From Actinomadura xylanilytica (GTDB lineage Bacteria; Actinomycetota; Actinomycetes; Streptosporangiales; Streptosporangiaceae): a DNA stretch of 64,000 nucleotides. The stretch covers positions 496,001 to 560,000 of the forward strand of contig NZ_JASNWE010000003.1 of assembly GCF_030283145.1 (NCBI RefSeq), in the 5' to 3' direction. Within the stretch, counting starts at the first letter, position 1, and every line of letters starts with the position of its first letter. This document shows, in pieces, positions 33,285 through 42,800 of this stretch. The notes beneath the pieces are model-generated. The model searched no databases. It was not told the DNA's origin and saw only the letters and a program-made list of their open reading frames with translations. Both the position numbers and the translations under genes were made by a program.

Positions 33285-34889
33285 ATGAGCGGACCTGAGC
33301 TGGGCACGCGCGCCGATCCCGGCGACGCGGCGTTCAAGCGGAACGCCGCGCACAACCAGGCCCTGGCGGCCGAGCTGCGCGACCGCGTCGACCGGACGGG
33401 ACGCGGCGGGCCGGAGCGGTCCCGCGAACGGCACGTCGCGCGCGGGAAGCTGCTCCCCCGCGACCGCGTCGACACCCTCCTCGACCCCGGGTCGCCGTTC
33501 CTGGAGCTGTCGCCGCTCGCCGCGGCCGGACTGTACGGCGACGAGGCGCCCGGCGCGGGGATCATCACCGGCATCGGCCGGATCGCGGGCCGCGAGTGCG
33601 TCGTCGTCGCCAACGACGCCACCGTCAAGGGCGGCACCTACTACCCGGTCACGGCGAAGAAGCACCTGCGCGCGCAGGAGGTGGCCCTGCACAACCGGCT
33701 GCCGTGCGTGTACCTCGTCGACTCCGGCGGGGCGTTCCTGCCCCGGCAGGACGAGGTGTTCCCCGACCGCGAGCACTTCGGCCGCATCTTCTACAACCAG
33801 GCGACCATGTCGGCGCGCGGCGTCCCGCAGATCGCGGCGGTGCTCGGCTCGTGCACGGCGGGCGGCGCGTACGTCCCGGCGATGAGCGACGAGGCGGTCA
33901 TCGTGCGCGGCCAGGGCACCATCTTCCTCGGCGGCCCGCCGCTGGTGAAGGCCGCGACCGGCGAGGTCGTCACCGCCGAGGAGCTCGGCGGCGGCGAGCT
34001 GCACTCCCGCGTCTCCGGCGTCACCGACCACCTCGCCGAGAACGACGCGCACGCGCTCCGGATCGTCCGCGACATCGTCGGCACCCTCGGCCCGCGCGAG
34101 CCGCGCCCCTGGGAGACCGCGCCGCCCGAGGAGCCCGCCGCCGACCCCGGCGAGCTGTACGGCGTCGTCCCGGCCGACGCCCGCACCCCCTACGACGTGC
34201 GGGAGGTCATCGCGCGCGTCGTCGACGGCAGCCGGTTCCAGGAGTTCAAGAAGGAGTACGGGGCGACGCTGGTGACCGGCTTCGCCCGGATCCACGGTCA
34301 TCCGGTCGGGATCGTCGCCAACAACGGCATCCTGTTCGGCGAGTCGGCGCAGAAGGGCGCGCACTTCATCGAGCTGTGCGACCGGCGCTCGATCCCGCTG
34401 GTGTTCCTCCAGAACATCACCGGGTTCATGGTCGGCCGCGAGTACGAGGCGGGCGGCATCGCCAAGCACGGCGCCAAGATGGTCACCGCCGTGGCCTGCG
34501 CCCGCGTGCCCAAGTTCACCGTGGTGATCGGCGGGTCGTTCGGCGCGGGCAACTACGCGATGTGCGGCCGGGCGTACTCGCCGCGCTTCCTGTGGATGTG
34601 GCCGAACGCGCGCGTCTCGGTGATGGGCGGCGAGCAGGCCGCGAGCGTGCTGGCGACCGTCCGCCGCGACCAGCTCGGCGACGCCTGGTCCGCCGAGGAC
34701 GAGGAGGCGTTCAAGGCGCCGATCCGGGAGCAGTACGAGGAGCAGGGCAACCCCTACTACTCGACGGCCCGGCTGTGGGACGACGGCGTCATCGACCCCG
34801 CCGACACCCGCCGGGTGCTCGGCCTCGGGCTGTCGGTCGCGGCGAACGCACCGCTGGAGCCGGTCGGCTACGGCGTCTTCCGGATGTGA
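33285..34889 (+). CDS. Methylcrotonyl-CoA carboxylase carboxyltransferase (beta) subunit
   Basis: 534 residues, the normal size for the MCC beta subunit. Carboxyltransferase crotonase-like fold: RDRVDTLLDPGSPFLEL near the N-terminus, VYLVDSGGAFLPRQDEVFPD, LGSCTAGGAYVPAM, then VFLQNITGFMVGREYE and GGSFGAGNYAMCGRAYSPRF in the second half. The FLPRQDEVFPDREHFGRIF stretch is characteristic of methylcrotonyl-CoA, not propionyl-CoA, carboxylase. It transfers carboxyl from biotin to 3-methylcrotonyl-CoA in leucine breakdown. The ATG at 33285 follows GAGG. It is the first gene of the operon controlled by the divergent TetR. Confidence 0.9.
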   Translation: MSGPELGTRADPGDAAFKRNAAHNQALAAELRDRVDRTGRGGPERSRERHVARGKLLPRDRVDTLLDPGSPFLELSPLAAAGLYGDEAPGAGIITGIGRIAGRECVVVANDATVKGGTYYPVTAKKHLRAQEVALHNRLPCVYLVDSGGAFLPRQDEVFPDREHFGRIFYNQATMSARGVPQIAAVLGSCTAGGAYVPAMSDEAVIVRGQGTIFLGGPPLVKAATGEVVTAEELGGGELHSRVSGVTDHLAENDAHALRIVRDIVGTLGPREPRPWETAPPEEPAADPGELYGVVPADARTPYDVREVIARVVDGSRFQEFKKEYGATLVTGFARIHGHPVGIVANNGILFGESAQKGAHFIELCDRRSIPLVFLQNITGFMVGREYEAGGIAKHGAKMVTAVACARVPKFTVVIGGSFGAGNYAMCGRAYSPRFLWMWPNARVSVMGGEQAASVLATVRRDQLGDAWSAEDEEAFKAPIREQYEEQGNPYYSTARLWDDGVIDPADTRRVLGLGLSVAANAPLEPVGYGVFRM

Positions 34890-34897
34890 GGGTGACG

Positions 34898-36868
34898 ATG
34901 TTCGAGAGCGTCCTGGTCGCCAACCGCGGCGAGATCGCGGTCCGGGTGTTCCGCACGCTGCGCCGGCTCGGCGTCCGGTCGATCGCGGTGCACAGCGACG
35001 CCGACGCCGGGGCCCGCCACGCGCGCGAGGCCGACGAGGCGGTGCGGATCCCGTCCTACCTCGACATCGCGGCGGTCGTCGAGGCGGCCCGCGCGACCGG
35101 CGCCGAGGCCGTCCACCCCGGTTACGGGTTCCTGGCCGAGAACGCGGCGTTCGCCCGCGCCTGCGCCGCCGCCGGGCTGGTCTTCATCGGCCCGCCCGCC
35201 GAGGCGATCGAGGCGATGGGCGACAAGATCCGCGCCAAGCGGACGGTGGCCGCCGCCGGGGTCCCGGTGGTCCCGGGCAGCTCCCTGCAAGGAGGGACGA
35301 CCACCCACGAGGCGGGCCTGTCGGACGCGGAGCTGGAGGCGGCGGCGCTGGAGGTCGGCCTGCCCGTCCTGCTCAAGCCGTCGGCGGGCGGCGGCGGCAA
35401 GGGCATGCGCCTGGTCCGCGACGCCGCCGAGCTGCCCGGCGCGATCGCGTCCGCGCGCCGCGAGGCCGCCGCCTCGTTCGGCGACGACACCCTGCTCGCC
35501 GAGCGGTTCGTCGAGAACCCCCGGCACATCGAGATCCAGGTCTTCGCCGACGGCCGCGGCGGCGCCGTGCACCTGGGCGAGCGCGAGTGCAGCCTCCAGC
35601 GCCGCCACCAGAAGATCATCGAGGAGGCGCCGTCGCCGCTGCTGGACGAGGAGGCCCGCGCGCGGATGGGCGCCAGCGCCGTCGCCGCCGCGCGGGCCGT
35701 CGGCTACACCGGTGCGGGCACGGTCGAGTACATCGTCTCCGCCGACCGCCCCGGCGAGTACTTCTTCATGGAGATGAACACCCGGCTCCAGGTCGAGCAC
35801 CCCGTCACCGAGCTGATCACCGGGCTCGACCTGGTGGAGCTCCAGCTCCGGATCGCCGCCGGCGCGGCCCTCCCATTCACGCAGGACGAGGTGAGGCTGA
35901 CCGGCCACGCCGCCGAGGCCCGGGTGTACGCCGAGGACCCCGCCCGCGGCTTCCTGCCGACCGGCGGCCGGGTGCTGGCGCTCACCGAGCCCGCGGGGCC
36001 GGACGTCCGCGTCGACTCCGGTCTCGAACCCGGCACCGAGGTCGGCGGCTCGTACGACCCGATGCTCGCCAAGGTGGTCGTCTGGGGCGCCGACCGGGCC
36101 GAGGCGCTGCGCCGCCTGGACCGCGCGCTCGCCGCGTACACCCTTCTCGGCGTCCCGACCAACGTCGCGTTCCTGCGCGCGCTGCTCCGCCACCCCGCCG
36201 TCGCCGCGGGCGATCTCGACACCGGGCTGGTCGAGCGGTCCCTGGACGGCCTGGTCTCCGGCGCGGGCGACGTCCCGCCCGAGGTGCTCGCCGCCGCCGC
36301 GCTCGACCGGATGCGCTCGCTGGAGACCGCCGACCCCGACCCGTGGGCCGTCCCGGACGGCTGGCGCCCCGGCGCGCCCGCCTGGACCCCGTGGATCATC
36401 ACCCCGGCGGGCGGCGACCCGGTCGAGGTCCGCGTCCAGGGCCGCGCCGGCGGCGCCCAGGTCAGGATCGGCGACGGCGGGCCCGTCCCGGCGTCCCTCG
36501 ACGGCGGCACCCTCGCCTACGGCGGCCGGACGGTCACGTTCGCCGCCGCCCGCGACGGCGGCACGCTGTGGCTCGGCCGCGGCGGGCACGCCTGGGCGCT
36601 GACCGAGCACGTCCGGACCGACGAGGCCGGAGCGGCGGCGGTGACCGGCGACGGGGTGCTGCGCAGCCCGATGCCCGGCACCGTGCTCGCGGTCAAGGTG
36701 GCCGAGGGCGACGCGGTCGTCGAGGGCCAACCGGTCGTCGTGGTCGAGGCCATGAAGATGGAGCACACCGTCACCGCGCCGATCGCCGGCACCGTGACCC
36801 GGCTGCCCGCCCGCGCGGGGGCGCAGGTCGCCCTGGACGCGGTGCTGGCCGTCATCGAGGAGGGCTGA
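34898..36868 (+). CDS. Methylcrotonyl-CoA carboxylase biotin-containing (alpha) subunit
   Basis: 656 residues. Biotin carboxylase domain at residues 1-450 (FESVLVANRGEIAVRVFRTL, ATP loop KPSAGGGGKGM, EMNTRLQVEHPVTE), a linker and BT domain, and a C-terminal biotinyl domain with VVVEAMKMEHTVTAP, where Lys of AMKM is biotinylated. It carries out ATP-dependent biotin carboxylation and partners the beta subunit 8 bp upstream. Its TGA overlaps the next ATG by one base (TGATG), coupling it to the HMG-CoA lyase, which supports methylcrotonyl-CoA as substrate. Confidence 0.92.
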   Translation: MFESVLVANRGEIAVRVFRTLRRLGVRSIAVHSDADAGARHAREADEAVRIPSYLDIAAVVEAARATGAEAVHPGYGFLAENAAFARACAAAGLVFIGPPAEAIEAMGDKIRAKRTVAAAGVPVVPGSSLQGGTTTHEAGLSDAELEAAALEVGLPVLLKPSAGGGGKGMRLVRDAAELPGAIASARREAAASFGDDTLLAERFVENPRHIEIQVFADGRGGAVHLGERECSLQRRHQKIIEEAPSPLLDEEARARMGASAVAAARAVGYTGAGTVEYIVSADRPGEYFFMEMNTRLQVEHPVTELITGLDLVELQLRIAAGAALPFTQDEVRLTGHAAEARVYAEDPARGFLPTGGRVLALTEPAGPDVRVDSGLEPGTEVGGSYDPMLAKVVVWGADRAEALRRLDRALAAYTLLGVPTNVAFLRALLRHPAVAAGDLDTGLVERSLDGLVSGAGDVPPEVLAAAALDRMRSLETADPDPWAVPDGWRPGAPAWTPWIITPAGGDPVEVRVQGRAGGAQVRIGDGGPVPASLDGGTLAYGGRTVTFAAARDGGTLWLGRGGHAWALTEHVRTDEAGAAAVTGDGVLRSPMPGTVLAVKVAEGDAVVEGQPVVVVEAMKMEHTVTAPIAGTVTRLPARAGAQVALDAVLAVIEEG

Positions 36869-37782
36869 TGCGGGTACCGCTGGACGGGCTCCCGGAGCGG
36901 GTGACGATCTACGAGGTCGGCCCCCGGGACGGGTTGCAGAACGAGAAGGCGATCGTCCCGGTCGCCGACAAGGCCGAGTTCGTCGCCCGGCTCGCCGGCG
37001 CCGGGCTGCGCACCATCGAGACCACCAGCTTCGTCCACCCGAGGTGGGTGCCGCAGCTCGCCGACGCCGAGGAGCTCCTCGGCGCGGTGACCCGCGACCC
37101 CGCCGTCCGCTATCCGGTGCTGGTCCCGAACGAGCGCGGCCTCGACCGGGCCCTGGCCAACGGGATCACCGAGATCGCGATCTTCGGCAGCGCGACCGAG
37201 ACGTTCGCCCGCCGCAACCTCAACCGGACCGTCGAGGGGTCCCTGGCGATGTTCGCGCCCGTCGTCGACCGGGCCCGCGCCGAGGGCCTGTGGGTGCGCG
37301 GCTACGTCTCGATGGTCTGCGGCGACCCGTGGGAGGGCGACGTCCCGATCGAGCAGGTCGTCTCCGTCGCGACCCGGATGATGGATCTCGGCTGCTCCGA
37401 GCTCAGCCTCGGCGACACCATCGGCGTCGGCACCCCCGGCCAGGTCACCGCGCTGATCGAGGCCCTGGCCGCGGCGGGCGTCGGCGCCGACCGGCTCGCG
37501 GTCCACTTCCACGACACCTACGGCCAGGCCCTGGCCAACACCCTGGCCGCGCTCCGCGCCGGCGTCACCGTCGTGGACGCCTCCGCGGGCGGTCTCGGCG
37601 GCTGCCCGTACGCCGAGAGCGCCACCGGCAACCTGCCCACCGAGGACCTGGTCTGGATGCTGGACGGCCTAGGCGTCGAGACCGGCGTCGACCTCCGCCG
37701 GCTCGCCGAGACCAGCCGGTGGATGGCCGCCCGGCTCGGCCGCCCCAGCCCGTCCCGCGTAGTCCAGGCCCTGGCCGAGTGA
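36868..37782 (+). CDS. Hydroxymethylglutaryl-CoA lyase
   Basis: 304 residues, HMGL-like TIM barrel. VTIYEVGPRDGLQNEK (metal Asp and catalytic Arg), IETTSFVHPRWVPQLADA, LSLGDTIGVGTP, the HFHDTYGQALAN metal His pair, and the lyase signature GGLGGCPYAESATGN with its catalytic Cys are all present. It cleaves HMG-CoA to acetyl-CoA and acetoacetate, the last step of leucine catabolism. Translationally coupled to the carboxylase alpha subunit. The methylglutaconyl-CoA hydratase that should act between them is not in this window. Confidence 0.93.
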   Translation: MRVPLDGLPERVTIYEVGPRDGLQNEKAIVPVADKAEFVARLAGAGLRTIETTSFVHPRWVPQLADAEELLGAVTRDPAVRYPVLVPNERGLDRALANGITEIAIFGSATETFARRNLNRTVEGSLAMFAPVVDRARAEGLWVRGYVSMVCGDPWEGDVPIEQVVSVATRMMDLGCSELSLGDTIGVGTPGQVTALIEALAAAGVGADRLAVHFHDTYGQALANTLAALRAGVTVVDASAGGLGGCPYAESATGNLPTEDLVWMLDGLGVETGVDLRRLAETSRWMAARLGRPSPSRVVQALAE

Positions 37783-37783
37783 G

Positions 37784-37886
37784 CAGGCGCGCGTGGCCTG
37801 GACTGAGGAGCGCCGGGAGCGAAGCGACCAGAGCGACGAGGGAAGGCCGCGCGTGAAGCGCCTGCGAACCGGAGCGCCGAAGGCGC
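37784..37886 (+). repeat. Structured intergenic element (nested inverted repeats)
   Basis: CAGGCGC at 37784-37790 pairs with GCGCCTG at 37858-37864; inside, GCGTGGCCT pairs imperfectly with AGGCCGCGCG (37844-37853), giving an 81-bp foldback. A second hairpin, GCGCC-gaa-GGCGC, follows at 37874-37886. The interior contains repeated GAGCGAC/GAAGCGACC words. Placed between HMG-CoA lyase and the acyl-CoA dehydrogenase of the same operon, it could be an attenuating or mRNA-stabilising structure or a REP-like repeat. Confidence 0.5.
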
Positions 37887-37926
37887 GACCATACACAAGC
37901 GCGACCATGAACAGAGAGTAGAGGAC

Positions 37927-39075
37927 ATGATCGATTTCAGTCTCACCAGCGAGCAGGAGGAGCTGCGGAGCACGGTCGAGCGGTTCGCCCGCGAGACCGT
38001 CGCGCCGGTGATCGGGGACCTCTACGAGCGGGGCGAGTTCCCGTACGAGATCGTCGCCGCGATGGGCAGGATGGGGCTGTTCGGGCTGCCGTTCCCCGAG
38101 GAGCACGGCGGCATGGGCGGCGACTATTTCGCGCTGTGCCTGGCGCTGGAGGAGCTCGCCCGGGTCGACTCCTCGGTCGCGATCACGCTGGAGGCGGGGG
38201 TCTCGCTCGGGGCCATGCCGATCCACCGGTTCGGCACCGAGGCGCAGAAGAGCGAGTGGCTGCCCCGGCTGACCTCCGGCGCGCAGCTCGGCGCGTTCGG
38301 GCTGACCGAGCCCGGCGGCGGCTCCGACGTCCCCGGCGGGATGCGCACCACCGCGGTCCTGGACGGCGACCACTGGGTGATCAACGGCTCCAAGTCGTTC
38401 ATCACCAACTCCGGCACCGACATCACCTCGTTCGTCACCGTCACCGCGTTCACCGGCGACGGCGAGATCTCCACAATCCTGGTCCCGAACGGCACGCCGG
38501 GCTTCACCGTCGGCGCCAAGTACTCCAAGGTCGGCTGGTCGGCGTCCGACACCCACGAGCTGGCCTTCGACGACGTCCGGGTCCCCGCCGAGAACCTCGT
38601 CGGGGAGCGCGGCCGGGGCTACGCCCAGTTCCTGCGCATCCTGGACGAGGGCCGGATCGCCATCGCCGCCCTGTCGGTCGGCCTCGCGCAGGGCTGCGTG
38701 GACGAGTGCCTGCGCTACGTCGGCGAGCGGGCCGCGTTCGGCAAGGAGATCGGCCGCTACCAGGCCGTCCAGTTCAAGATCGCCGACATGGAGGTGCGCG
38801 CCCACACCGCGCGGCTGGCCTACTACGCCGCCGCGGCGCGGCTGCTGGCCGGCGAGCCGTTCAAGAAGGAGGCCGCCATCGCCAAGCTGGTCGCCTCCAA
38901 CGCCGCGATGGACAACGCCCGCGAGGCGACGCAGATCTTCGGCGGCTACGGCTTCATGAACGAGTACCCGGTGGGCCGCTTCTACCGCGACGCCAAGATC
39001 CTGGAGGTCGGCGAGGGCACCTCGGAGGTCCAGCGGATGCTCATCGCCCGCGCCCTCGGCCTTCCCCCCACCTGA
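37927..39075 (+). CDS. Acyl-CoA dehydrogenase (branched-chain type)
   Basis: 382 residues, standard ACAD length. ACAD blocks: LTSEQEELRSTVERFARETV, GAFGLTEPGGGSDVPGG (FAD/substrate loop), ILDEGRIAIAALSVGLAQGC, RAAFGKEIGRYQAVQFKIAD, and ATQIFGGYGF near the end. The C-terminal LEVGEGTSEVQ has Glu at the catalytic-base position of short- and medium-chain enzymes; isovaleryl-CoA dehydrogenases usually carry their base elsewhere, so an AcdH-like branched/short-chain enzyme is the better call. It desaturates acyl-CoA with FAD. It is the last gene of the leucine-type operon, after a 144-bp structured gap. Confidence 0.88.
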   Translation: MIDFSLTSEQEELRSTVERFARETVAPVIGDLYERGEFPYEIVAAMGRMGLFGLPFPEEHGGMGGDYFALCLALEELARVDSSVAITLEAGVSLGAMPIHRFGTEAQKSEWLPRLTSGAQLGAFGLTEPGGGSDVPGGMRTTAVLDGDHWVINGSKSFITNSGTDITSFVTVTAFTGDGEISTILVPNGTPGFTVGAKYSKVGWSASDTHELAFDDVRVPAENLVGERGRGYAQFLRILDEGRIAIAALSVGLAQGCVDECLRYVGERAAFGKEIGRYQAVQFKIADMEVRAHTARLAYYAAAARLLAGEPFKKEAAIAKLVASNAAMDNAREATQIFGGYGFMNEYPVGRFYRDAKILEVGEGTSEVQRMLIARALGLPPT

Positions 39076-39114
39076 CCGGGCCGAACAGGCCGGACGGGCC
39101 GCTGCGGACCGGGC

Positions 39115-39717
39115 TCAGCGGACGGCGCCGAAGACGGTGAGGCCCGGCAGCTCGTCCCGGCGGACGCCGGAGAAGCGGTCGCGGAGCGCGCGTTCGACGC
39201 GGGCGAGCTGGTGCTCGGGCAGACTGAGCCTGCGCGTCAGCGGGGACGGCCGCCGTCCGCCGTGCCAGGCGATCAGCACCCGGCCGCCGGGACGGGTCAC
39301 CCGGTGCAGCTCGCGCATCCCCGCCTCCAGGTCGGGCCACAGCCCGACGTTGTTCACCGAGACCACGGCGTCGAACGCGGCGTCCGCGAACCCGGTGCGG
39401 TCGGCGGTGCCGATCCGCAGGTCGATCCGTCCCGCGGCGATCTGCGCCCGATGCGGCCCGGCCGCCAGGTCGCGCATCTCCGGTGACGGGTCGACGCCGC
39501 AGATCAGCCGCGCGGGCGTCCGCCGGAGGTGCCGGATCAGACCGCCGGGCCCGTAGCCGACCTCCAGGATCCGCTCCCCCGCCCGGACGCCGAGCAGCCC
39601 GAGCAGGTCGCGCTGCCGGTTGGTGCACAGCATGAAGAGCCCGGCGAGCCGGCCGCGCACCCCGCGCGGCAACGCGAACGGGGAGCGCGCGGGCTCGTCC
39701 GAGGTCCAGGGCGTCAC
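39115..39717 (-). CDS. Class I SAM-dependent methyltransferase
   Basis: 200 residues from a GTG at 39717. Rossmann motif I ILEVGYGPGGLIRHL near residues 50-64, motif II ICGVDPSPEMRDLA, and FDAVVSVNNVGLWPDLEAGMREL with a downstream VTRPGGRVLIAW, the Methyltransf_11 set. The substrate is unknown; small-molecule methylation is typical. The ribosome site is weak (GCAGG close to the start). It is convergent with the acyl-CoA dehydrogenase and divergent from the NACHT gene. Confidence 0.82.
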   Translation of the reverse strand: MTPWTSDEPARSPFALPRGVRGRLAGLFMLCTNRQRDLLGLLGVRAGERILEVGYGPGGLIRHLRRTPARLICGVDPSPEMRDLAAGPHRAQIAAGRIDLRIGTADRTGFADAAFDAVVSVNNVGLWPDLEAGMRELHRVTRPGGRVLIAWHGGRRPSPLTRRLSLPEHQLARVERALRDRFSGVRRDELPGLTVFGAVR

Positions 39718-39879
39718 ACCTGCTCTATGCCCCGCTCACCGGCCGGAACCCGCCGCGAAGCGGGGCGCGGGCGCGTCGGATGGAGCCCGGATGTGGTCAC
39801 CCGCATCATCGGCGACCGCTGGGACGAGCCGGGCTTTTCTCGCGATACTGGGGCCCGCAACCGTAGGAGAGGGGCGCCG

Positions 39880-42800
39880 GTGTCCGTCGAGATGGCCGCG
39901 TTCGGCGTCGGGAGATCGGTCGTCCAGCTCGCGGCGGGCCGCTGGCTGGCGGGCCGGTCGGCCCGGGACGCCGCCGGAAGGGACCTGGCCGAGCTGGTCC
40001 GGATCGGCATCCCCGACGAGATCAAGCGGCGCCGGGCGCACCGCCAGTTCGAGGACATCGCCGACTCGGTCGCCGAGCGGCTGCTGACGTTCGCGCGGCA
40101 CGAGTACGGCGGGCTGGCGGGCGGCGACCGCGAGGCCGCCCTGCACGAGGCGGTCCGCACCCTCGACGGTGCCGACCTGTCGGACGAGGCGTTCTTCGCG
40201 GCGGACGCCGACCCGGTGAAGCTGTCCCGGGGGCTGCGCTCGCGGCTGCCCGCGCGCACGGCCGGGTTCGAGCTCGGCGAGGCGGGCGCGCGGCTGTACG
40301 AGACGGTGCTCGACGAGGCGTGCGACTGCCTGGCCCGCATCATGATCCACCTGCCGCAGTTCGCCCCGCGCGCCTCGGTGGAGGCGCTCGGCCGCCTCAC
40401 CGGCCTCGCCGACCAGGTCGGCGCCGTCCTCGCCCGCCTGCCCGCCCGTTCGCTGATGGCCCCCGAAGGGGAGGCCGACGACACCGACTTCACCCGCCGC
40501 TACCTCGCCTCCATCAGCGAGAACCTCGACACCCTCGAACTCTTCGGCGTCCGCTTCGAACGGCTCACCCGCCCCCAGACCGCGCTGAGCGTCGCCTACA
40601 TCAGCCTGAACGTCTCCGAGGAGGGCGGGGCGCGCCGTCCCAGGACCGGCGCCCAGGCCGTCCCCGTCGACGCCTGGCGCGCCGAGGCCCGCGAGAGCGG
40701 CGCGGTGCGGGTGGAGTCCGCGCTGAGCGACCACCGGCTGACGCTCCTGCGCGGCGAGGCGGGCGGCGGCAAGAGCACGCTGCTGCGCTGGCTGGCGGTG
40801 ACCGCGGCGCGCGGGAGGTTCACCGGCGACCTGGCCGGCTGGAACGACTGCGTGCCCTTCATGATCAAGCTGCGCAGCCACCCGGACGGGCCGCTGCCCC
40901 GCCCGGAGGAGTACCTCGACGACATGGCCGGCAACCTCGCCGGGATCATGCCGCGCGGCTGGGCGCACCGGCGCCTGGCGTCCGGACGCGCGCTGCTGCT
41001 GGTCGACGGGGTGGACGAGGTCACCGGGACGCGCCGGCAGGCCGTCCGGCAGTGGATCAAGGAGCTGGTCGCCGAGTTCCGCGGCGTCCGCGTCATCGTC
41101 ACCTCGCGGCCCGCGGCGGCCGGATCGGACTGGCTGCGCGCGGAGGGCTTCGCCACCGTCTTCCTCGAACAGCTCGGACCCGCCGACCTGCGCGCGCTCG
41201 TCCAGCACTGGCACAGCGCCGTGCGCCACTGCGACGACCTCCCGTGCACGCCCGAACGGCTCCCGTCCTATGAGGCCAAGCTGCTGGCGCGGCTGGAGGC
41301 GGCACCGCACCTGCGCACGCTCGCGTCCAGCCCGCTGCTGGCCGCGATGCTGTGCGCGCTCAACCTCGACCGGGAGACCCTGCCGCGCGACCGGATGGGC
41401 CTCTACACCGCCGCGCTCGACCTCCTGCTGGAGACCCGCGACGCCAAGCGCGGCATCCCGAGCGCCGCCGGCGTCTCCCTCGAACGCGACCAGAAGGTCC
41501 GCATCCTTCAGGACCTGGCCTGGCACCTGTCGACGAGCGCGCGGGTGGAGCTGCCCAAGCCCATGGTCGAACGGCTCGTCGCCGACCGGCTCGCCACCAT
41601 GCCGCAGGTCCGCGCGAGCGCGGCGGCCGTCCTCGAGCTGCTGCTCCAGCGCAGCGGCGTGATCCGCGAACCGGTGCCGGACCGCATCGACTTCGTGCAC
41701 CGGACCGTCCAGGAGTACCTGACCGCCAAGCAGGCGGCCGACCTGGGCGACATGGACCTGCTCGTCCAGAACGCCCACCGCGACCATTGGCGGGAGACCG
41801 TGATCATGGCCGCCGGCCACGCCAACGAGCCGCTGCGCCGGGAGCTGATCACCGGCGTCCTCGGCCGCGTCGCGGCGGAGCCGAAGCGCGCCCGCCGCCT
41901 GAAGCTGCTGGCCGTCGCCTGCCTGGAGACCCTCCCGTCCGTCCCCGCGGACCTCCGCCAGGCCCTCGACACCTGCCTGGACGACCTCACCCCGCCCCGC
42001 GACACCGCCTCGTCCCGCTCCCTGGCGACGGCCGGGGAGGCGGTGCTGTCCCGGCTCCCCGCGACCCTCGGCGGCCTCTCCGACGCCGTCGCCGTCGCCT
42101 GCGTCCGCGCCGCCTGGCTGATCAACGGCCCCGAGGCGCTGGACGTCCTGACGCGCTACGCCCCCGACCCGCGCGAAGTCGTCCAGATCGAGCTGAACGA
42201 GGCCTGGGACTACTTCGATCCCCAGGAGTACGCCGAACGGGTCCTGGCCAAGGCCCCGACGACCTGGGAACTCCGAGTGAACCGTTCCCCCAGGCAGATG
42301 GCGACGCTACGCGCCCTGCCGCCCCGGACGGGGCTCCACATCCGGCTCGTGGACCCCGTGGACCTCGGGCCGCTGGAGGCGCACGCACAGGCGCTCGAGG
42401 AGCTGCAGATCGACTTCACCACCCGGTCCGAGAAGGCCGACCTCACCCTCCTGCCGGCGCTGCCACAGCTACGGCGGCTGACCATGAGCGCACCGTGGCT
42501 CGACGACCTCGACTTCCTGGACAGGCTGCCGCGGCTGGACAGGATCTGGCTGGCCGACTTCGGAGAGGTCACCGACTACGCAGCGCTGGCCCGACAGTCT
42601 GCTCTGCGTGCGCTGTCGCTTCTCGAGTGCCACCACCTGATCGACCTGGAGATGCTTCCCCCACTCGGCGCGCTGGAGTTGCTCAACTTGAACGAGTCTC
42701 GCCTCAACTGCGGACTCGCCGAGCTGATGAACGTGGCGCCGAAGGTGAGGTACCTCTACCTCAACGGCTGCCCGTGGGTGACCGATCTCGCCGCACTGGC

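Noticed and set aside
33285..36868. Propionyl- or acetyl-CoA carboxylase as the identity of the biotin enzyme
   Set aside because: The FLPRQDEVFPD block of the beta subunit and coupling to HMG-CoA lyase indicate methylcrotonyl-CoA.
39529..39879. In-frame open sequence upstream of the NACHT gene
   Set aside because: It runs antisense through the methyltransferase gene and has no ribosome site; the GTG at 39880 has one.
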